Part shown: in pieces, positions 59,201 through 64,000 of the stretch
Layout: each line of letters opens with the position of its first letter
Position numbering within the stretch: position 1 is the stretch's first letter
Assembly: GCA_016720595.1 (NCBI GenBank)
Contig: JADKKI010000012.1
Coordinates: 62,001 to 126,000 of the forward strand
Direction: 5' to 3'
Length of the DNA stretch: 64,000 nt
Source of the DNA: Myxococcales bacterium
Lineage (GTDB): Bacteria > Myxococcota_A > Polyangia > Haliangiales > Haliangiaceae
Notes under the pieces: model-generated
Database searches by the model: none
Seen by the model: the letters and a program-made list of their open reading frames with translations, nothing else
What the model was told of the DNA's origin: nothing
Translations under genes and position numbers: made by a program

Positions 59201-62200
59201 ACCGATGTCGCCCACGCGCGCGCCGGCGGAGCCTTCGCCGCATCGCCCGCGGCAGCCCCTGCCGCGTATGGCGCGCCCCAGCAGCAGCGCCAGCAGCAGC
59301 AGACCTCGGAGGAGGCGTTCGTCAGCTACGACTTCCTCCCGGCCGCGCCCGTGGTGCTCGCGAACCTGGTCCCCGACGAGCACGGCCTCGTGACGGTGTC
59401 CCTGCCCGACCTCGGCGGCGCGTCGTCGGTAGTGGTCGTCGTCGACGATCCGGCCGGCGCGATGCTGCGGCACGTGACCCTGCCCGAGCTCCCACTCGAT
59501 CCCCGCGACCTGCGGCTCAAGCTCGCGCTCGATCCCGAGCGCCATGCCACGCAGACCAAGGCGATCGCCCCGCTCTCCGCCGGCGACAAGCTGGTGATCG
59601 AGGACCTCGCGACCGCGAAGGTCCACCTGGTGGACTCCGTGGAGCGCGCGCACGCGTATCTGATGGCGCTGCGCGAGGACGCCACACTCCGCGAGTTCTC
59701 GTTCGTCACCCGCTGGCACAAGCTCGCCGATGCCGAGCGGCGCGAGCAGTACAGCAAGTACGCGTGTCACGAGCTGCATCTGTTCCTCTACTTCAAGGAC
59801 CGGCCGTTCTTCGATCAGGTGGTCGCGCCGTACCTCGCTCACAAGCGGGTCAAGACGTTCGTCGATCACTGGCTGCTCGGCGCAGATCTCGTGCGCTACC
59901 TCGAGCCAGCCGAGCTGGCGCGCCTGAACACGATCGAGCGAGCCTTGCTCGCGCAGCGGATCCTCTCGGGAGATCAGCTCGGCAGGATCCTCGCCGACGA
60001 GGTCGCCGTGATCCCTCCCGATCCGAACCTCGATGCGCGGCTGATCGACGCCCTGCTCGGGGCCTCCACCCTCGACGGCGACGACGAGATCGCCGAGGCC
60101 CAGTCCGAGGCGTTCTCGGTGGCCGAGCAGACGCGCGGGATCTCCGCCGGTCGGCTCGGCTCGTCAGGCCCGGGCCGCCCGGCTGGCGCGATGCCTCCCC
60201 CGATGATGGCCGCACCCGCGCCCGCCTCGCGCGCATACGCGAAGACCATGTCTCGCGACAAGAAGAAGGCCAGCAAGCACGAAGACTCCGACGACATGAG
60301 GGCCGATCTCGAGATGCTCGAGATGGACGCTCCCGCGCCGATGTACCGCGGCGCCGACAAGACGCAGGAGTGGGCCGAGAACAACTGGTGGCACCTCCTC
60401 CCCGCACAGTCCGGGCCGTCGATGGTCGCGCCGAACCGGCTATGGCGCGATCTCGCGGCGCATCGCAAGGGTCCGTTCCTGTCGCCCGGGCTCGGGCTCG
60501 GCACCAGCTCGTTCGCCGAGGCGATGGTCGCGCTCGCGGTCACCGATCTCCCGTTCGTGGCCGGTGCGCACACGATCACGCCCGAGGGGCCACGGCTGAC
60601 GATCGCCGCGGCGGCCAACGCGCTCGCGGGCTCGTCGCAGCTCGTGGATGGCGAGCTGGTCACGGTGGGAGCCCCGCTCGTCGTGGGCATGAGCTACGTC
60701 CGCCCCGACGATCGCTATGACTGGGTGAACGGCGAGCAGATCGACAAGTACGTCGAAGGGCCGTTCGCGACCGGCGTGGTCTACACGTGTCGTGTCGTGA
60801 TCGCGAACCCCACGAGCGCGCGCCAGCGGATCTCCGCCCTCGTTCAGATCCCGCGCGGCAGCGTCACGGTCGGCGGCGCGCGCGCCACGCAGACGATCGA
60901 GGTGGTGCTCCAGGCCTACGGCACGCATGGTCACGAGGTCTCGTTCTACTTCCCGGTGGCAGGGACCTGGAGTCACTTCCCGGTGCACGTCAGCCGTGGC
61001 GGGTTGATCGTGGCAGCAGCGCCGGGCCGCGCACTCGAGGTGACGAGCGGCGGTGCGGTGACGGACCCGCGATCGTGGCCGCACCTCTCCCAGCGTGGAT
61101 CGGCGGCCGACGTGGTGGCGTACCTGGCGACGGCGAACCTCGCCGCGACCGATCTCGACAAGGTGGCGTGGCGGATGCGAGACCGCGCCGCCTACGAGAT
61201 GATCCTCACCGCCCTCGAGAGCCGTCACGCCTTCTCGCCCACGCTGTGGGGCTATGCGCTGCTCCACCAGGACGCGCCGCGGATCCGCGTGTGGCTGCGC
61301 AGCCTCGGGGCCCAGCTCCTCGCCGCCGGGCCCGTGCTCGAGCTCCTGGATCTCGATGCCGAGGTGCTCGGGAGCTACGAGCATCTCGAGCTCGCCCCAC
61401 TGATCAATGCGCGTGCGCACCGGCTCGGCAGCAAGCTCAAGATCCTCAACGATGGGCTGTCCGCGCAGTACGATCGCTTCCTCGATCTGGTGCTCCATCG
61501 CCCGCGCCCGACGTCCGAGGATCTCCTGGCGGCGGCGACGTATCTGATGGCGCAGGACCGCGTGGAGGCCGCGTTCGCCGCGCTCGCACGGGTCACCCCC
61601 GAGACGATCGCAGATCGCATGCAGCACGACTACCTCGCCGCCTATGCCGCGTGCATCACGGGCGATCTGCGCAAGGCGCGAGAGCTGGCGGTGCGCTGGC
61701 GCGAACACCCTGTGGATCGCTGGCGGCACCGGTTCGGCGCACTCCTCGCGATGCTCGACGAGGTCGATGGCGCGGCCCCCGCGATCGTCGATCCGCGCAG
61801 CCGCGAGCAGCAGCACGCGGAGCTGGCGGCGAAGCAACCCACCTTCGAGATCGCGCTCGATCGGGAGGGAGTGGTGGTGCGCAGCCAGCACGTGGCGGCA
61901 CTCGAGCTGCGGTTCTTCGAGATGGACATCGAGCTGCTGTTCTCGCGGCAGCCGTTCGTGCAGAGCGACGTGTCCCGGTTCTCGTTCATCGAGCCCGGCC
62001 ACCGCGAGCTGCTCGACAAGCCCTCCGTCGAGCAGCGTCTCCCCTGGCCGGCGGCGCTGCGCGGCAAGAACGTGGTGGTCGAGGCGGTCGGCGCGGGCCA
62101 GCGCAAGGCCAAGGTCCACTACGCGAACGATCTGGCGACCACGGTCGCGAACCAGGTGGGCCAGGTGCGCGTCACGCGTGCCTCGGATCACGGCGCCCTG

Positions 62201-62404
62201 CCGGCGACCTACGTGAAGGTGTACGCGCGCAAGCTGGGCGGCGGGATCGCGTTCTACAAGGATGGCTACACCGATCTCCGCGGCGCGTTCGACTACGCCA
62301 CGCTCTCGACCACCGATCTCGACCAGGTCGAGCGGTTCGCGATCCTCGTGTGCTCGGACCAGGCCGGAGCAGCGATCCTCGAAGCCGCCCCGCCCGCGCG
62401 GTGA
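56252..62404 (+). CDS. Giant protein of unknown function (2050 aa), beta-sandwich and helical repeats
   Basis: The 2050-residue protein has no signal peptide or membrane helix. Residues about 1-450 are helical. From about 505 to 900 there are successive Ig-like or MG-like sandwiches (VVTIVDEAGRPRPDARAWVG; SLVETNGSPVRHPRVTIEG; GLPTGDYVLRGPG). Gln/Ala-rich (about 1010-1030) and Lys/Asp/Pro-rich (about 1310-1375) linkers break the chain. Residues about 1560-1860 form an alpha-solenoid, and the end has VKVYARKLGGGIAFYKDGY, DLRGAFDY (about 1988). The mix recalls alpha-2-macroglobulin-like proteins, but no thioester CxEQ is visible. Base composition is like its neighbours. A kinase starts 62 bp after the stop. 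No function can be assigned. Confidence 0.88.
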   Translation: MDLELREALALSDDRSTALAQLLPGSEEHDYHRCLRAQHAGDLDAADQILHSWPERHGHTASYNKLQLRQLLCRAAVAPSRVAEKLRDQFGVSHWHEKEVEEVDPRRPTKVAEGTFDGISLLKQAVDHDSNLSQVTDEGMYELLDWSLDPTRRRVLLGRLSHTPQPELVGLVADDLAIKNSGGFGSLAIHEQLTLDQLHALAGRVRELRGHLGWVSTVVRRMVPPRALVDLELDRDGRHAFLESVWHFLAELPVAINSLKAHVLWHLLDSGRRRGVPVDTRLLAIYLQLPRAAGYLSRKWLEGQHRDSIAQLGQDFRNVTGLAPAGDDEELVRDLLHQNIDQAEQFGTYLDRAWLDGEIATARLLYGDRDTDKATLTLGPARAAVLRERIDLAWCRHNPLRFGIDEPVVLEADVKHVPELVVKVFRIDPVAYFQNQRREVGTDLDLDGLAASHELVLKFSEPPVRRTRRRIELPMCARPGTYVIDLIGNGMSSRAVIHKGRLRQMMRLGAAGHVVTIVDEAGRPRPDARAWVGDREYTPDDKGAFVVPFSTSPGRTPILLFCGDIATVQDLGLYRETYQLATAVLLDRQGLTAGRTARAIVRPSLTISGAPVSVAVIKRATWEVTLTDAQGVATTKSQPLELDDDDAAVLEWPMGEDTARVTVTIRGVIEVRSEQREQEVADSRTFEVGAIHRSESIEALVLARTATGFVISALGKTGEPRAQRPVTVSLVHRWSRMLLNLELATDEHGRIELGRLPGVSRISATLGATTQGWWIEDHVGATAMQTRAGSDVVVAIPPSRTAAEVSRRVSLVETNGSPVRHPRVTIEGLEDTLVIKGLPTGDYVLRGPGLPSVTITVLDVRAEIRNVAFTADEVGELTRSAPSIAELTVAGALKIQLREPGARTRVHVIATRFSSALLELPWIGPRAVGRRVDRPRIAQYVSGRELGDEYRYILDRRSAKRYPNLLLDRPGLLLNPWSRRTTTTDVAHARAGGAFAASPAAAPAAYGAPQQQRQQQQTSEEAFVSYDFLPAAPVVLANLVPDEHGLVTVSLPDLGGASSVVVVVDDPAGAMLRHVTLPELPLDPRDLRLKLALDPERHATQTKAIAPLSAGDKLVIEDLATAKVHLVDSVERAHAYLMALREDATLREFSFVTRWHKLADAERREQYSKYACHELHLFLYFKDRPFFDQVVAPYLAHKRVKTFVDHWLLGADLVRYLEPAELARLNTIERALLAQRILSGDQLGRILADEVAVIPPDPNLDARLIDALLGASTLDGDDEIAEAQSEAFSVAEQTRGISAGRLGSSGPGRPAGAMPPPMMAAPAPASRAYAKTMSRDKKKASKHEDSDDMRADLEMLEMDAPAPMYRGADKTQEWAENNWWHLLPAQSGPSMVAPNRLWRDLAAHRKGPFLSPGLGLGTSSFAEAMVALAVTDLPFVAGAHTITPEGPRLTIAAAANALAGSSQLVDGELVTVGAPLVVGMSYVRPDDRYDWVNGEQIDKYVEGPFATGVVYTCRVVIANPTSARQRISALVQIPRGSVTVGGARATQTIEVVLQAYGTHGHEVSFYFPVAGTWSHFPVHVSRGGLIVAAAPGRALEVTSGGAVTDPRSWPHLSQRGSAADVVAYLATANLAATDLDKVAWRMRDRAAYEMILTALESRHAFSPTLWGYALLHQDAPRIRVWLRSLGAQLLAAGPVLELLDLDAEVLGSYEHLELAPLINARAHRLGSKLKILNDGLSAQYDRFLDLVLHRPRPTSEDLLAAATYLMAQDRVEAAFAALARVTPETIADRMQHDYLAAYAACITGDLRKARELAVRWREHPVDRWRHRFGALLAMLDEVDGAAPAIVDPRSREQQHAELAAKQPTFEIALDREGVVVRSQHVAALELRFFEMDIELLFSRQPFVQSDVSRFSFIEPGHRELLDKPSVEQRLPWPAALRGKNVVVEAVGAGQRKAKVHYANDLATTVANQVGQVRVTRASDHGALPATYVKVYARKLGGGIAFYKDGYTDLRGAFDYATLSTTDLDQVERFAILVCSDQAGAAILEAAPPAR

Positions 62405-62433
62405 CCCGCCGGACGGCCTCCTGGCCAGCCTGT

Positions 62434-62455
62434 TGGGGTACAGCGTGGGGTACAG
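62434..62455 (+). repeat. Direct repeat TGGGGTACAG x2 before the last kinase
   Basis: TGGGGTACAG at 62434-62443 recurs at 62446-62455 with a 12-bp period, ending ten bases before the GTG of the kinase at 62466. It may be a binding site, or just coding sequence if translation starts further upstream (it would encode YSVGYSV). Confidence 0.4.
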
Positions 62456-62465
62456 TGTCAGGTCT

Positions 62466-63524
62466 GTGATCGGTCGGGTCGTCGGCAAGTACAAGATCCT
62501 CGACCAGATCGGCGAAGGCGGGATGGGCATCGTGTATCGCGCGGAGCACGTGGTGCTCGGCAGCCCCGCCGCGGTGAAGGTCCTGCTCCCGCAGTTCACC
62601 CGCGAGCCGGTGGTCGTCGATCGGTTCTTCACCGAGGCCAAGGCCGCCAGCTCGATCAAGCACGTCGGGATCACCGAGGTGTTCGACTACGGCCGCCTGC
62701 CAAACGATCAGGCGTTCATCGCGATGGAGCTGCTCCGCGGTGAGGATCTCACCGGATTCCTCGGCCGCCACGGCCGGCTCGATCCATCAGCCGCGGTGGA
62801 GATCGTCCGGCAGCTGCTCGCCGCGCTCAACGCCGCCCACGTGATCGGCGTGGTCCACCGCGATCTCAAGCCCGACAACATCTTCCTCACGCGCGACACC
62901 GGTGCCCCCGGCGGCATCCGGGTCAAGGTCCTCGATTTCGGCATCGCGAAGCTGATCGGCGATCAGATCATGCCGAAGGCCAAGACCAAGGGCGGGGCGA
63001 TCCTCGGCACCCCCGCCTACATGGCGCCCGAGCAGTGCCGCGGCGGCGTCGAGATCGATGCCCGCGCAGATCTCTATGCGGTGGGCTGCATCCTGTTCGA
63101 GCTGCTCGCCGGCCGCCCACCGTTCGTCGCCGAAGGCGGAGGCGAGACGATGGCGATGCACATCTACGAGGTGCCGCCCAAGCTCTCGGACCATGTGCGA
63201 TCGATACCGCCGGAGCTCGAGGCGCTGGTGGCGAAGATGCTGACCAAGGCGCCGGATGACCGCACGCCCTCGGCCGCCTGGGCGCTCGCCGCTCTCGAGC
63301 GTGTGCCGCTGCCGACGCTCGATGGGATCGAGCTCGCGCTCGCGACGCACGGCCCCGCCCAGCCGCTCGTCGATCCGGAAGCGGGCGCCGACGGCGAGAG
63401 CGACGAGCCCGCGGACAAGTGGCCGCTGTGGATCCCCGTGCTCGTGATCTTGGTCGCGATCGCGATCGCCGGCGCCGCGGTCTACTTCATCGGGCTCGCG
63501 GGCGACGACAAGCTCACCCCGTAG
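62466..63524 (+). CDS. Ser/Thr protein kinase with C-terminal membrane anchor
   Basis: GTG 62466 gives 352 residues. The kinase domain begins at once (GKYKILDQIGEGGMGIVYRA), with AVKVLLP, catalytic HRDLKPDNIFL, LDFGIAKL and YMAPEQ, so it should be active. A membrane helix (about 325-345, WIPVLVILVAIAIAGAAVYF) lies near the C-terminus with only a few residues beyond, so no sensor domain is visible. It resembles short PknB-like kinases without extracellular repeats. The gene follows the giant protein by 62 bp and its 3' end overlaps the convergent transporter gene by 11 bp. Substrates unknown. Confidence 0.92.
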   Translation: MIGRVVGKYKILDQIGEGGMGIVYRAEHVVLGSPAAVKVLLPQFTREPVVVDRFFTEAKAASSIKHVGITEVFDYGRLPNDQAFIAMELLRGEDLTGFLGRHGRLDPSAAVEIVRQLLAALNAAHVIGVVHRDLKPDNIFLTRDTGAPGGIRVKVLDFGIAKLIGDQIMPKAKTKGGAILGTPAYMAPEQCRGGVEIDARADLYAVGCILFELLAGRPPFVAEGGGETMAMHIYEVPPKLSDHVRSIPPELEALVAKMLTKAPDDRTPSAAWALAALERVPLPTLDGIELALATHGPAQPLVDPEAGADGESDEPADKWPLWIPVLVILVAIAIAGAAVYFIGLAGDDKLTP

Positions 63525-64000
63525 CCGCGGCCGTGGCCCCGGCCTTGTCGGCGGGACGCGCGAGCCGCGCGGCGTGCACGATCGACATGCTGATCGCGGT
63601 CTCCACATCGGGCGCATAGGCGAGCCGACCGGGATCGCGCTTGATCCCGGCGCGATCCAGCAGCTCCGCGACCTCCGGGGTCAAGCCCGCGAAGATCACC
63701 TGCACCTTCGAGCGAAACAGCCGGTCGAGGACGGATTCGAGCGCGACCAGGCCCGTGGAGTCCATCGTGGGGACGTGCTCCATCGCGAGGATCATCGTGT
63801 GGTCCTGACCACCGGCAACGTGCAGGGCCTCCATCGCGGTCTTCGCGGCCCCGAAGAACAGCGGGCCTGCGAGCTCGTACACGCGCACGCCGACAGGCAC
63901 CTCCACCTTGGTGTCGCTCACGGTCTGGAGCTGCGCGCGGGTCAGCACCGCCATCCGCTTCATGAACATCAGCGCGGCGAGCATCACGCCGAACGTCACG
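63514..64000 (-). CDS. SulP-family anion transporter, C-terminal part with STAS domain (runs off the right edge)
   Basis: The visible 162 residues start with the end of a membrane helix (TFGVMLAALMFMKRM), then a STAS domain: GVRVYELAGPLFFGAA, TMILAMEHVPTMDSTGLVALESVLDRL and VQVIFAGLTPEVAELLDRAGI. DSTG is the phosphorylatable loop of STAS/anti-anti-sigma folds. A helix followed by STAS is the architecture of SulP anion permeases, which move sulfate, bicarbonate or similar. The gene begins outside the window. Its 3' end overlaps the kinase gene by 11 bp. The transported ion is not determinable. Confidence 0.9.
   Translation of the reverse strand, partial: VTFGVMLAALMFMKRMAVLTRAQLQTVSDTKVEVPVGVRVYELAGPLFFGAAKTAMEALHVAGGQDHTMILAMEHVPTMDSTGLVALESVLDRLFRSKVQVIFAGLTPEVAELLDRAGIKRDPGRLAYAPDVETAISMSIVHAARLARPADKAGATAAATG

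Noticed and set aside
56354..59869. A 1171-codon open frame on the reverse strand inside the giant gene
   Set aside because: Typical shadow of a high-GC gene (Arg/Glu/Val-rich, no fold signature) and it fully overlaps the coherent plus-strand protein.

Overview
This 64 kb window is chromosomal DNA from a high-GC bacterium, most likely of the phylum Myxococcota (Kofleriaceae/Haliangium-like by overall feel; the family is inference). Lineage evidence includes six eukaryote-like Ser/Thr protein kinases, three sigma-54 activators and FHA proteins. There is also an HExxH protease ending in a MYXO-CTERM-like tail, an unusual sigma factor beside a kinase, many lipoproteins, and frequent GTG starts with GTGA stop/start overlaps. 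I see no rRNA, tRNA, CRISPR array, phage gene or intact transposase.

Layout. 0-2.6 kb: the start of a type IV pilus operon (pilM, beginning of pilN) behind an NtrC-like regulator. 2.6-6.8 kb: three tandem von Willebrand-A-like lipoproteins. 6.8-12 kb: a KinB/AlgB-like two-component pair followed by mgtE. 12-19 kb: a cNMP-binding/DUF1003 membrane protein, a 440-bp G/C homopolymer tract that is probably an assembly artefact, an OprB-like porin, a CDP-alcohol phosphatidyltransferase, an FHA-GGDEF cyclase, and an esterase overlapping glpK. 19-30 kb: a 26-bp inverted-repeat element, an E2-like protein, an ECF-like sigma factor coupled to a secreted-looking partner, a class A PBP, a 3D-domain protein, a frameshifted PEP-utilising enzyme and an HU/IHF protein. 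30-36 kb: a HEAT-repeat protein, then a TonB-domain/TonB-dependent-receptor fusion translationally coupled to two paralogous lipoproteins.

36-44 kb: an all-minus block with an 861-residue kinase/ATPase, two paralogous Cys-rich lipoproteins, a MYXO-CTERM matrixin-like protease, a 19-residue lipopeptide ORF and two zinc-ribbon kinases, with two sigma-54-like promoter sites. 44-56 kb: FHA/sigma-54 activator, kinases, Fur regulator, serine hydrolase, Tat-type intradiol dioxygenase, a zinc-finger kinase-TPR protein divergent from an atypical sigma factor, an alcohol dehydrogenase, an M28 peptidase and an extensin-like protein. 56-64 kb: a 2050-residue protein of unknown function, another kinase, and the 3' end of a SulP/STAS transporter gene.

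Themes: signal transduction (kinases, FHA readers, sigma-54 activators, two sigma factors) and cell-surface lipoproteins. The best candidates for undescribed systems are the sigma-54-linked Cys-rich lipoprotein/protease/kinase block (36.2-41.6 kb), the TonB-receptor fusion with duplicated lipoproteins (31.5-36.2 kb), the triplicated vWA lipoproteins (2.7-6.8 kb) and the giant protein (56.3-62.4 kb).
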